Source: Mesostigma viride (Eukaryota > Streptophyta > Mesostigmatophyceae > Mesostigmatales > Mesostigmataceae). From it: 62,000 bases of DNA. Below, one piece after another: positions 12,101-22,021 of the stretch. How positions within the stretch are numbered: the first letter of the stretch is position 1; every line of letters starts with the position of its first letter. The stretch is taken from NCBI GenBank assembly GCA_009746045.1, contig RPFO01000213.1, positions 8,497,814 through 8,559,813 of the forward strand, read 5' to 3'. Under the pieces are notes generated by a model that saw only the letters and a program-made list of their open reading frames with translations, was not told the DNA's origin and ran no database searches. The translations under genes and the position numbers were made by a program.

Positions 12101-15100
12101 ATCTGGCCTAGGTCCTCGCTGATTGCCGTGCTGGGAGATATAGTGCAACAACGCCAGGTAAAGCGCAAACACATGATACAGCAGGTCAGGTAGTGTGGAT
12201 CGATCTGGCCCAGGCCTCAGTGCTAATCGCCGTGCTGGCAGGTACAGGTACAGAGGGACAGCAGATGGACAAGCATGGTATGCTAACAAGGATCAGCGCG
12301 GTGTGCATTTGGTCCAGGACTTTGCTGATCGTTGGCTGGCAGCTGCAGGAGGAGAAGAAAAAAGATGGTCGACCAGTGGTATCTGATGACAAGGGCAAGT
12401 GCGAGGCTCATGGAAAAGAAGAGACCTCCATGTCACCCTTATGCTGTATAAGCATGACCATCTGTCACGGGTACAGGTCTACCGTGTGTGCCCAACCACC
12501 TTACGATGCAGACCAAAAGTCACATTTTGTGTTATGAACCCGAATGGGAGTCAAGCTATATGAAGAGCTGGATCTGTCATGCCAGTTCTGGAGAGAATGG
12601 TGTAACTGACTCGTCGGCAGAACGAGAGTCGGGACAAAGTACCTCTATGGCTCTTTTTATCTTGCGTCTGACACGCATCCGTCATGCCTCATGGCAGCCT
12701 ATTGTTCTACCCTGGGTACTTTCTAGAACCGTGTCAGCTGTCAAGCATATTCCCGGCATATGGCGTGGCATCATTCCGTAGGACATTCCCAGCATATGCC
12801 GAGGAATTATTCCGAAAGCATATTCCAAGCATCTAGCGAATCTTAAAATGACTATAAACGTAAATTAACTTAAGGTCACTAAGCTTAAAAACAACAATTG
12901 AGGATAATGGCCGGCCTAGCTTGCTTAAGGCATGGTCCGCCGTCACACAAGCTGACATCTTCCTAAATAAATAAACTCCGGCATGCGGCACACGCCGCCC
13001 TGAACAGGGCTGAAAACGCCACTACAAATATAGTGGCAACGCACCCCCAGGCTAGTGCGGTTACCGTCCAGGTTGTCGCACAAGGTTCTCAAAACTGACA
13101 TAAATCTCGCCCATCGACCCCTTGGCCCGGTCCGAGTCCACCATACAATAATTAAGAACGACTCACTAAAACAATCAGTCAAAGTTTCGTTAAGCAACCA
13201 GCCGACCCTACAGGTCCCTAGCTAATCACAGCCGGTGCAGACAATTACAAATCTTTGCAAGCAAGTCGTATAAAACCTACTATTAATTTTTTCGGACAAC
13301 TAATTAATAGCCACCGACCCTTATAAACAACCGGGTCATTCAAGGAAAACTTCATGCGAGCATGAAACCCTTTGTACAGAACGAATTATTCAGCCCATGT
13401 TGCAGACAGCCTTGAGCCTTCCACATGCAGGCCGAGGCATAGCTGACCTATCTTTCCCGCATGCATTAATTAAACTATATTCAGAGAAAACCGATTTTTA
13501 TTTCAAGCACCTTGTTTGGCAAAAGCGCGTCGCCTCCTCACATCTTGTTGGTCGCCGCTTTGCGACCTACGGCTCACGTCTGGTTATGGCCTTGTTGGCC
13601 TGCCCTAAGCCTTGTTGGCTACGTTTATCTTCTTGGCCTTGTTGGCTGTGTTTAAAAGGCTAAAGATCTTTTCCACCAATACGCAATATTTCTGACATGG
13701 TCTCGACAAACTCGAAAGGGCGCCTCGCTACACGATACCATGTCAGAAATATTGCGTATTGGCGGAAAAGATCTTTAGCCTTTTAAACACAGCCAACAAA
13801 GGCCAAGAAGATAAACGTAGCCAACGAGGCTTAGAGGCGGGCCAACAAGGCCATAACCAGACGTGAGTCGTAGGTCGCAAAGCGGCGACCAACAAAGATG
13901 TGAGGAGGCGACACAAAGGTGGTCTTAAGTTAGTTTACCTCTATAGTCATATTTAAGATTCGCTAGATGCTTGGAATATGCTTTCGGAATAATTCCTCGG
14001 CATTTGCTGGGAATGTCCTACGGAATGATGCCACGCCATATGCCGGGAATATGCTTGACAACTGACACGGTTCTAGAAAGTACCCAGGGTAGAACAATAG
14101 GCTGCCATGTGGCATGACGGATGCGTGTCAGACGCAAGATAAAAAGAGCCATAGAGGTACTTTGTCCCGACTCTCGTTCTGCCGACGAGTCAGTTACACC
14201 ATTCTCTCCACAACTGGCATGACAGATCCAGCTCTTCATATAGCTTGACTCCCACTCGGGTTCATAACACAAAATGCGACTTTTGGTCTGCATCGTAAGG
14301 TAGTAACACACGGTAGACATGTACCCGTGACACCCCCTTGCTCAACTAACTACTGTATGGGTAGGACCAACGCACCCAGGTGGCCTACAGGAGTGGGACC
14401 GATGCACCCAGCATAAGAGTCACAAGGGTGTGGTCTGAATACATCAAACACTAGCTACAAGGTCCAGAGACGGACGCGATTTGAGACCTAAAACGTGCCA
14501 CATTGAACTTGTTTCAACTGGCAGCTTGCGATCCGCACACACGGCGCACCCGTGGCTACTCGGCGGGCACAGCGCGGGCGTCCACTATGGCTTTCATGGC
14601 TAGCGGTCTGTGCGGGCAAGGGGGTCCATCAGAGTGGCAAACGCTCGAGTTTTATCTGAGTGACATCGCCACTGTTCAATCGGAGTGACAATTTTGATCA
14701 ACATTCTATTCGATTGCCACGCTACCATCCGCACAAATCCATGCATCTGCCACTCACTTGGCGGCCACCGCCGGCGCGTCCAGTTCGGGGCAGTACATGC
14801 GAATGTCCCACTCGATAAACTTTGCGTACATGCCCTTCATCAGATCCATAGTCACCTGGCAATGCCCAACGCCAGCGATGAAGCATGGCCGCCAGCGATG
14901 GCACGTGGCCCCCACCAAAATAGGACATGGCCGCCACCAATGGGATTCCGAGTAGCCAGGGCATGCACACCATGCACCAATGCGTGCAAACGACACACAA
15001 ACATGGCACCAAGAAACATGTAAGCATATGCAAGTTGCAGTAAGCAACTAAATACACAATGACTGTCAAGGATAGATGCTGGTAGTGATGAGGTCGGAAA

Positions 15101-18100
15101 CATCCATCTGCACCCCACGAGACGCCCCCTTTTAAAACAACCCATAAACGGTTGAAATCCAATCTAATCAAGGAGGGAGGGGAGCACGCCCAGGGACGCA
15201 GCGGAGGGTGTGGATTGCAAGGGTCATCACCTTGAGGGAGATGGGGATCATGATGGAGCAGAGCAGCTCGAAGCGAAGTGGGATGATGACCGGCTCATAC
15301 CACTCGTCCTCGCTCGGGTACTGCAGGTAGTAGATCTGCGCATGCAAACACGATCCATGCATTGATGCACGGGGCAGTAGCAGCAAGACCGTGGAAAAAG
15401 GCACACACCATGTTTGGGTTAAGAAGTAATCTGTGCACGCACATGCACACATGCGTAGGGCAGTCACAGCAACAACGTGGTATGAGGTCCAACGGCACAC
15501 ACACACACGGGGGTGCTGGTAAATGAGATCTGTGCATGCACATATGACACACACACATATATATGATGAATACATGACACACACACAAAACATAGCCGCC
15601 TAACAGACCAACGGGAAAAAAGGGCAGAGGGTGGGGGTGGGCCACAGCAGCAGCACATTTGTAAGGGGCACATACAACGCATCACAAGCGATCTGCGCAG
15701 GCATCTGATGTCTGCTCACAGTTTACCGATAGAATATGTCCATCTGTATAGCCACACGGTCCATGCCATGACACCTCACTCGGCTTCACCTCATCCGTCC
15801 CTGCACCATTTCGATGCCTACACATACATCTGATAACTGATGTCTATCCACAACTGGCCATGATGCCTCACACAGCTACATGCGGCCCATACCTGCACCC
15901 CTTCCGACTTGCGCCAGTGGTTGCCCAGGCCGCCCACAAAGACCACGAGCAACAGCTGCAAGCAGAAGACGGCGGTGCTGATGCGGTCGATGATGACGTC
16001 GACCGCTGTCAGCTTGGTAGGGGGCGCCCCCTTGGACATGCCCACTTTTGTCTCGTTGCCTGGTAATGCGCAAGGGGGAACACGTGAGGGGTGGCGCGCA
16101 CGTAGGGTTGGGCAAGCACTGGCGTGAATCAAGTGACTCATGCCCACAGACGTGCCCCACTTTTGGTCTCGCTGCCTGTTGAAAGGGCAGCACGCCCACA
16201 CACACAGGGGGGACCATTTGCCAAATATTAACATTATGCCTCAACCACACATACATAATGTTACAAACAAATATAAGAGTAATATTGCCTCCCCTCGCCT
16301 CATGTCATATCCCACCCATTATCCCCCCCTCCCCCCCCCCGCTCTCCCCCCCTTTCCCCCCCTCCCCCGCTTGCCTGTGTGCACGGCCACCCCGCACGCC
16401 CACTCGGTGTTGCGCAGGAAGCACGCCTGCAGCAGCGTGTGCGAGATCGACAGCGTGCACCGCTGCGTGGACAGGAAGGGGGGGAACAGGCGCAGCGTGC
16501 CGTCGAACCGGTGCGCGTTGGTGTCGCACGCGGGGCACTCGATCACGCCCTGCACGGAGGAAGGGGGGAGGGAAAGGAAAAGTAGGCTGTAAAAATGCGG
16601 TGCTAAGGGTGGGGGTGCTTGATTTGTCAATGGGCTGACATGCCCATGTTAACGAAAGAGCTGTTTCGTTAGATATGATAAAGAAGTTGAAAAGCAGGGA
16701 TTAAGAAAAACCTGACCACGAAGCTCTGGCTTGTTCCATGACTGCCCATGACCCACTATTACAAATGATTTAAAAAGTGTCCATGGCGGTCAAACACACT
16801 ATGCAGAGGGCTGTGTGCTGCGGCAGCACTATGCATGTCATTGGTGGCTATTCGCCTGTACCAAAGGGTACCGTACAGATACCTCTGCTTGTGCAGCAGC
16901 AGGTCATGCGCGAGTCCCATGCATGCAAACTAGTTTGATTGGCACCCATCCACGATAATTATGAATTAGGTCGGTTGGTCTGTTGGTGACTTATACTACA
17001 GTAGCGGTAGTCAGACATATATACCTCGAGCTTGTGCAGCTGTGATGTTCATGTGTTCGTCGAGCTTGTGCAGCTGGTCCTGTGCAAGTCCCACGCATGC
17101 TAGCTAGGTACACTCATACCACAAATGGTAGCTTCCATTTTAAATAAGCATTACAAATCGGCAACATACACAATTCCATTTGAGTACCTTGAGCTTGTGC
17201 AGCTGGTCCTGCGCAAGTCCCATGCACGAGGTGGGCACCGAGCGCGTCTTCAGGTCAGTCTCCCCGTCAAGTGCCGATGTCTGCAAGAATTAGGGGGGCA
17301 GGTGGGTGGGAGGGAAGCCAGTAGGGCGGGTGGCCAGCATGCAAGCGGTTGGGTAGGCCAGCAGGCCAGCAGGCCGGCCCACCGGCAAGCAGGCAGCCAG
17401 GCAGCCAAGCAGGAAGGTAGGAAGGCAGGTGAGCAGGCAGGCAGGCAAAGAGGCAGGGGTGGGTGTCAGCAGATAAGCACGCATGGCTGGCAATCTTATC
17501 GCCACAGGTTCAACAATTTCTCTAGATACCGACGCCTCTGCTACGACTTTTCGAATCCTCACCAGGCTCTGAGGAGGAGTGTAAGGAGCCCAGGAAAAAT
17601 TTACAAACTACTTATACAGGCCAGGAAACTTCTATAACCCCCCTCTTGTCAGGCAAAGTTGCCCACCTGGGGACACCAATATGGGCCAGGGACATCGACG
17701 CGGATCCTTGCGGCAAAATGAGGTTTGGTACCACTAGAACTGGGGGAGGGGCCACTTGCCATACGCAAGCGGCTGCTGCGGCACACGTCCACTAGGAACG
17801 CAGATCACGTTACTTGAGATCCGTTACCTTAGTGCACGTTTCCTGAGAGTGCTTTATGCGAGAGCACCCAGTTAGAGCGCACAAATGGTTCTTGCTTCTA
17901 AGTAATTGACGTGCCCTTGAAGGTGCCTATCGGAGAGCACGAGCATGGTCAAGGACAAGTGGCCGTGTGCAAATAACCGCGCACAAATGATTGTGTGCAC
18001 CTGGTCGTCTTTGGCTTTAGCGACTCACTGAGTTTTGTTCATGCACAACAAGTACATTATTAGCCAGTATTGCCTACCCAGTACCAACCTAACCAGCACT

Positions 18101-20842
18101 GTCTTTATCAGTGCTGTCTACATCAGTACTCTGTTGACCAGAACTGCCTTAACCAGAACTGTCTCAACCAGAACTGTCTTAACCAGATGTGTCTTAACCA
18201 GAACTATAAAAAACAATGGTGTGTTAACCAGTACTCTCTCACGCTCTCTTACCTCCACGTAGCACAGACCGGCCGGGTCCGACGTGCCGACCACGACCAG
18301 GTCGCACGGCACCTCGTCATTCTCTTTAAGCCACACCACGTCACCGACGCAAATGTCCTGGGACTTGATCTGCAGGCCACAGATCGTGGTCCGAACACCA
18401 TGTGGATGCGTTCAGGTTGGTGAACCAGTAACGCGGAACGGTCCCAAAAGGTAGTAGCATTCGCAACGATATGAAAGGAATCCACAGGCGCCATATGATG
18501 GTTGTCTCATTCATATGATACTACAATACTGATATCTACAGGCATACAAGTGTGATACTACTGTAGTATGTATACTACTATAATACTATATGTAATATGC
18601 ATGTATGCAAATGTGATCCACAGACACCACCATAGTGCCACAAAGGCAGCAAAAGCCACTCCTGCCAAGCTTCATGGAAGGAAGACTGTAGACAGGCATG
18701 TGGCACCTGCCACCCCGGACACCGCAGGAAAGCTAGTTGAAAAAATGGCCATCATACTTAGTATGACATCGATTGCGCGAAACGCATTTTAAAAAAGGCA
18801 TCTGCATGCACGCAGGCGGGATATCTGGGATAGGGTGCATTGCTTGGGGGTGGGGCCAAAGCGCCAAATGCCGAGAGATTGGGGTGGGTAGGTTAAACTT
18901 TCCACTGGACTATGTCAATTTAAAGCAAGTCACAAGCCGGTAACTGATGATTAAAAAAGCAAAAGTATCCATGCACCCATATTTTACACTTGGGCTTGAC
19001 CACCCATGCACCTGTGTTCTACACATGCTCATGGACCACCCACGCACCCGTATTTTACAGTTGTTCTTGACCACCCAGACCAGCCGGCTGTTGGCCTTGT
19101 CGTCCTGCACGTGCCGGTTGTAGTCATCATAGGCCTCCTTGGCAGCCGAGACCGCGAATATAAACAGCAACGGCCCCCAGGTGCTCGCAGGGTTCACCGG
19201 AGTAATCGCGGGCCACAGCTGGAGGCACGCGATTAGAAGGAAGTACTTGTTCATGAAGCGTCTGGTGGAGGAGGAGCAAAGACAGCCGTGATGGCGGCAT
19301 GAAGAGGAGGATGTGTGTGTGGTGGTGGTTGTGGTGGTGTGGGGTGGGGGGGAAGGAGGGGGGAAGCAGGCCAGCGGGCCGGGGGGCTTGAAGGGGGATG
19401 GGGAAGGTAAGGAGGGGATGTGCGGGGAAACAGGTCAGATAGAATGCACAGCGCATTTCCAGAATGTAAGTTCCCAGAATGTGGGGAGGTCAGTGGGATG
19501 GATGGATGGCTCTGGATGGGATGCACAGAGAAATACAGTGAGAACAAGCAGACAAGATAACGGCAGGCTCGAGCTACCATGGTCCGGATTCTCCCGATTT
19601 CTGGCCTGCGCTGGTTGTCTCCTTGAGAATAGAATGGTCGATGATGAATTAAATACTTAGTCACGCAGTCTCAGGGGGGAGCCGCGGAGTGTTAACTCTT
19701 ATAGGTGTAGTTCTAATGGCCAACATGGCAATGTCAGCTACGGAGGTACCTAAGTGAACTTAATCAGGGTTCTAAGCAGCAAGTTTCTCCATCCTGGGCC
19801 CATGCATACCAGGAAAACAAGATGAGTATTGGCATCCGGTTCGCTGGAGCCGAAAGCGTTTGTACATCATTATAAACCAGGACACAAAGCAAGAACAAGA
19901 AACAAACAATTTGCGCGTGGGAATATCGGGGTGCTAAATGATTCTGCAAAACACTGGTGTTGGCAATGATCAATAACTATTGGTGACAGACGCTGGTATT
20001 TGTATACGTCTATATGACAGTTGTCTCCTTGATATGACAGTAGTCATCATGACCGGCATGTAGGCACCTGACCACAGAGAAAAGAGACACAAAGTGAACT
20101 GCCATCCGTCAGCAGAACAGGAGACGCTTTCATCATCAGCTCCCATGCAGTGCCACCACAACTTGGGTACTTAAGTGAGCGGCAAAACAGACACCAGCCA
20201 GTCACCAACCAATCACCCACAGCACCCTTGTGCGCCTGCCGCAGCTATGCTAATGGCCCTTGCGACAGCACTTGACAGTCAACGCTGATACACCAGGCTA
20301 AGATACACCAAGCGAGCAGGGTCCCTGGCAGACAAGACATCCAGATATGTCAACCAGGCAAGTGCTGCTCTCGCTGTGAAAGGTGCCCTGTCACCAAGGT
20401 AAATCGCCGCACATACTGGCATAACAAAACATCAAATCTAACATGACCTTGTGCAACCCACACAGAGGATCTCTCGGTTCCTGATTAGATCATGCCTCGT
20501 CGAATTCGTGCACACCCTGGCGTACTGAGCGTCGGCATGAAATTGTGACATGGAAAGCGGGAGGAGCCTCGGGATAAGACGTGGCAAAATTTTGCGCACA
20601 TGTGCAACAACACACCAGCAAACACATAAAGAATTTTTTCCCGCTGCTTACCCGAATTGCTCGAGGAAATTCTTTGGCAGAAACGTCCACAGCGTGTACT
20701 TCGTGTTCGTTATCTTGTTGTTTACATAATTCTCGTTCAGCTTGGTGTCGTTGATGTATACCATCCGCTTCTGTGGCGCATTTTCGGTAGCCGCGGCCGC
20801 CCTTTGCCGCTGGCGCCTCCTGGCGCGTATCAAGAAGTCCAT
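1..20842 (-). CDS. P4-type ATPase, phospholipid flippase, ALA2-like (3' end outside window)
   Basis: An ATP-driven lipid flippase of the endomembrane or plasma membrane that moves phospholipids to the cytosolic leaflet. Twenty exons on the minus strand join in phase: 20652-20842, 19048-19261, 18253-18369, 17188-17280, 16375-16549, 15893-16059, 15231-15335, 14758-14855, 11988-12130, 11000-11099, 9923-10035, 9064-9242, 7897-8208, 6941-7078, 5973-6103, 5107-5261, about 3885-4006, 2615-2823, 1953-2080, 1-371. About 1087 codons are present; Arabidopsis ALA2 has about 1107. Visible motifs: actuator DGET (about residue 180), M4 PISL, phosphorylation DKTGTL (about 403), KGAD, TGD (about 661) and hinge GDGGND (about 775). 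The N-terminal KYTLW/FLPKN and [10 protein letters not shown] stretches closely match ALA2 as I recall it. The exon 17-18 join is uncertain: no donor fits the phase cleanly, so a microexon may be missing. No stop is reached before base 1. Confidence 0.93.
384..504. repeat. (GGGT)n microsatellite
   Basis: A near-perfect tetranucleotide array in the last flippase intron. It is the first of four consecutive tetranucleotide arrays whose units differ from each other by one base. Confidence 0.97.
525..910. repeat. (GGTC)n microsatellite
   Basis: About 95 units of GGTC, interrupted here and there by GTC triplets and GGTT or AATC variants. Second block of the compound tetranucleotide array in the last flippase intron. 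Confidence 0.97.
926..1218. repeat. (GTTC)n microsatellite
   Basis: About 73 units of GTTC with one 2-base slip near 1040. Third block of the compound array, one substitution away from the GGTC block. Confidence 0.97.
1224..1340. repeat. (GGTT)n microsatellite
   Basis: About 29 units of GGTT, the fourth block, one substitution from GTTC. Degenerate GGTC/GTCC remnants follow to about 1415. Confidence 0.97.
1419..1487. repeat. (TG)n microsatellite
   Basis: A dinucleotide run of about 34 units. It closes the compound array and fades into TGCGTG variants up to about 1520. The intron between here and the exon edge at 1953 shows nothing else I recognise apart from a small duplicated 'GGCCATGGTGCTAT' segment at 1748-1802. 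Confidence 0.96.
2946..3120. repeat. 12-bp minisatellite (GGGAAGGGGTAT)n
   Basis: About 14 units of a purine-rich 12-mer inside a flippase intron, followed by a 39-base homopolymer G tract. Confidence 0.95.
3146..3184. repeat. poly-G tract, 39 bases
   Basis: An uninterrupted G run on the plus strand (C run on the coding strand of the flippase). Its length may be unreliable in the assembly. Confidence 0.95.
3388..3520. repeat. ~23-24 bp minisatellite in flippase intron
   Basis: Six or seven copies of a unit containing GGGGCCTCCACAAGGAAGCA in direct orientation. The units abut without spacers, so this is a tandem minisatellite and not a CRISPR array. Confidence 0.92.
3729..3801. other. imperfect hairpin sequence
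   Basis: Arms GCCAGCCACG and CGTGGCTGGC flank an inner pair CCTAGCC/GGCTAGG. The whole can fold into a stem-loop of about 70 bases in the flippase intron. It does not have tRNA landmarks. It could be the remnant of a small inverted-repeat element. Confidence 0.4.
5107..5261 (-). CDS. flippase exon 16, GDGGNDV hinge
   Basis: Encodes the P-domain core [19 protein letters not shown] followed by [20 protein letters not shown]. The GDGxND aspartates bind magnesium in P-type ATPases. The exon ends in phase 1 at C|GTACGT, and joins exon 17 to give the conserved I[18 protein letters not shown] region before membrane helix 5. Confidence 0.9.
5410..5641. repeat. (GAA)n microsatellite
   Basis: About 77 units of GAA on the plus strand (TTC on the coding strand of the flippase), preceded by a short GTC run. 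Uninterrupted GAA/TTC arrays of this length can form triplex DNA. Confidence 0.97.
7897..8208 (-). CDS. flippase exon 13, N/P-domain with TGD motif
   Basis: The longest internal exon. It covers the end of the nucleotide-binding domain and the P-domain: [43 protein letters not shown], then [15 protein letters not shown]. The 3' splice site upstream is preceded by an unusual uninterrupted C tract on the coding strand (G tract at 8222-8246 on the plus strand). It joins the next exon in phase 0 to give the conserved [11 protein letters not shown]. Confidence 0.9.
8222..8246. repeat. poly-G tract serving as polypyrimidine tract
   Basis: A G run on the plus strand that reads as a C tract on the coding strand, only about 14 bases upstream of the flippase exon 13 acceptor. 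It replaces the U-rich tract usual in other eukaryotes. Confidence 0.8.
9546..9800. repeat. (GTGTCC)n hexanucleotide microsatellite
   Basis: About 40 units of TCCGTG with ATCGGT and CATGTCCGCGTCCTT variants recurring twice, a sign of block duplication within the array. It lies in the intron between flippase exons 11 and 12. Confidence 0.95.
10201..10619. mobile_element. candidate MITE with TA target duplication
   Basis: The 419 bp unit is bounded by perfect 14-bp inverted termini GACCCCTTCTGCTG / CAGCAGAAGGGGTC and flanked on both sides by TA. This fits a small non-autonomous Tc1/mariner-like element in a flippase intron. An internal repeat of CCCCTTCTGCT lies at 10317. There is no coding capacity. 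TA is a weak target duplication, so chance pairing of the termini cannot be excluded. Confidence 0.45.
11520..11920. repeat. C-rich (CCATCCCC)n-type minisatellite
   Basis: About 400 bases of CCCCCATCCC-type units of 7 to 9 bases. The G-rich strand is the coding strand of the flippase, so the intron RNA is strongly G-rich, with many GGGG runs. Confidence 0.93.
11988..12130 (-). CDS. flippase exon 9, catalytic aspartate
   Basis: This exon encodes [20 protein letters not shown] and the following [11 protein letters not shown]. It contains the aspartate that is phosphorylated in the P-type ATPase cycle. The preceding exon ends with AA and this one supplies C, giving the conserved Asn-Thr-Ala-Ile-Ser. 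The donor is taken as G|GTGACA at 11988, which gives a clean join to the next exon ([12 protein letters not shown]). Two decayed copies of its first ~40 bases lie upstream in the intron (see findings). Confidence 0.88.
12463..14332. mobile_element. fold-back transposon with nested inverted repeats
   Basis: Outer arms of about 400 bases (12463-12870 and about 13925-14332) are inverted copies of each other and begin with TGTCACGGGTAC. An inner, nearly perfect palindrome has arms 13516-13701 and 13737-13917 around a 35-base loop. Between the left outer and left inner arm lies about 640 bases of non-repeated DNA with no recognisable gene. The arms agree at about 90 percent by eye. The paired ORFs in the arms are mirror images produced by the repeat and are not genes. 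No convincing target-site duplication is visible. The element sits in the large intron between flippase exons 8 and 9. Confidence 0.8.
13516..13917. repeat. inner palindrome, ~180 bp arms, 35 bp loop
   Basis: The arms end in ACCATGTCAGAAATATTGCG and its complement. Such a long, nearly perfect palindrome would extrude as a hairpin and is unusual to survive in cloned DNA. Confidence 0.85.
16370..16375 (-). other. GC-AG intron donor, flippase exon 5
   Basis: The conserved frame [17 protein letters not shown] requires the donor CACACAG|GCAAGC. It starts with GC instead of GT and matches the AG|GCAAG consensus of GC-AG introns. No GT near this point preserves the frame. Confidence 0.75.
18064..18245. 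repeat. ~15-bp degenerate minisatellite
   Basis: About twelve diverged copies of a unit like TAACCAGAACTGTCT, just downstream of the exon 3 donor of the flippase. Confidence 0.85.
19540..19626 (-). repeat. dispersed repeat family, copy A
   Basis: Reverse complement matches 40655-40745: both contain CAACCAGCGCAGGCCAGAAA and CCGGACCATGGTAGCTCGAG. It lies in the first flippase intron (19262-20651), where I see nothing else recognisable. Confidence 0.75.
20652..20842 (-). CDS. flippase exon 1 (start codon)
   Basis: The chosen ATG has A at -3 and G at +4. A basic Arg/Gln-rich stretch precedes the family hallmark YINDTKLN, then [17 protein letters not shown] and EQF. The exon ends at a GTAAG donor in phase 2, and joining it to exon 2 restores the typical EQF[17 protein letters not shown] entry into membrane helix 1. 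The basic leader of about 25 residues before the IND motif is longer than in ALA2, so a start at the internal Met before VYINDTK is possible. Confidence 0.85.
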
Positions 20843-22021
20843 CTTAGTAACCTAAATCGACTTACGTACAAATGCCTTTGCGTTCAATATTATTGAAACA
20901 TTCCATGGCCGGCGCAGTACCTACCATGCTCTCAGAAGCTCGAACGTCCCCATAATACATCAAATCTTAATCTGTGGGATTCCCGCTTTAGCGATGCATG
21001 AAAATTTCTCGCAGCAAAGCATTTTCGTAATTCACGAATAAGAAAATTGTCCATCATCCAAACGCCATAACTGACTAGCACCTTCGCTACATGACAAACT
21101 GCCAATGTGATCAAGTAGACTGGCAATACGCAGCCACTGCGATTGCGAACGCCACTGCCGGCTAGAGGAGTTTGTTTCGGGATACTCGATATCGGATCTG
21201 GCTAGTGCACCATGGCTTGACATTGAGCCAGAGCGCAGGACGCCATGATTGCAGCAGCCAGAAGTGGCATACGTAAGCGAGTATTCCGTCTGTTGACTGT
21301 TCCCTTGTCTCTTGAGTCTTGGTGCACTTTGCTTTCAATTGCACGTGGGGGACTCGGGTACGGTGGTGCCACCAGGTGCGAGGTACCTCGTTGGTGTGAG
21401 TTGTCATGACCGCACGCTAGATACCCGAATGCATAGGCGGACGCGTGGGACAGCGTCTCCCCACTGGCCTGAAGTTGCTGATTTTGCGTGGTTCCCTAAA
21501 AGCGACGTCACTTGAAGCGGCCGAGAAAAGTGAATACTAACGAGTAGAGTTTCATATTTACTAGACACGAGTAAATGCAAGAGGAACTAACAAGTGAATC
21601 TGAATTGCTCAAGCGTTAACCCCTAGGGGTGGCACAAGGGTAAGCCTCTCACATGCCCCTTGATGACATCTGCGCTCAGAGCGCCAGGGCGGTTGCGCGC
21701 TTGCGGTGAGGAAGACCGAAGGCGGGCATGGCAGGATGCAAGTGCAAGCACGCACAAGCACGCCCGGCCATGCAGCAATAAAATGCGCTGGTAGCGCACC
21801 GTGGTTCACCACGCTCTCACCTGTCACAGTTTTTGGCAGCGGATGAGTGGTGTGTGTATGATCTGGATTTCGGCCTTCAATGGTGGCTGCACATGTAGCC
21901 GAGGAATGTAAATTTTATGACAGGGCACGGCCTTGAGCAAGGCTCTGCCTGCAGTTTTCCTCCGAGGTTGGGAGAGGAGTTGTCACAGACTTTGTGTTTG
22001 GGATAAAATTCAACCGCCAAC
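20843..22021. promoter_or_regulatory. divergent intergenic region, likely shared promoter
   Basis: 1179 bases between the start codons of the flippase (minus) and RPB1 (plus). No conserved ORF or repeat is evident. It must hold both 5' UTRs and the core promoters. I see no clear TATA box at a convincing distance from either start; an A/T-rich GGATAAAATT lies about 15 bases before the RPB1 ATG and is more likely 5' UTR. Confidence 0.6.

Noticed and set aside
12488-14320. Two similar ORFs of 97-100 residues in opposite directions
   Set aside because: They are mirror images caused by the inverted arms of the fold-back element; no homology to a known protein is recognised.
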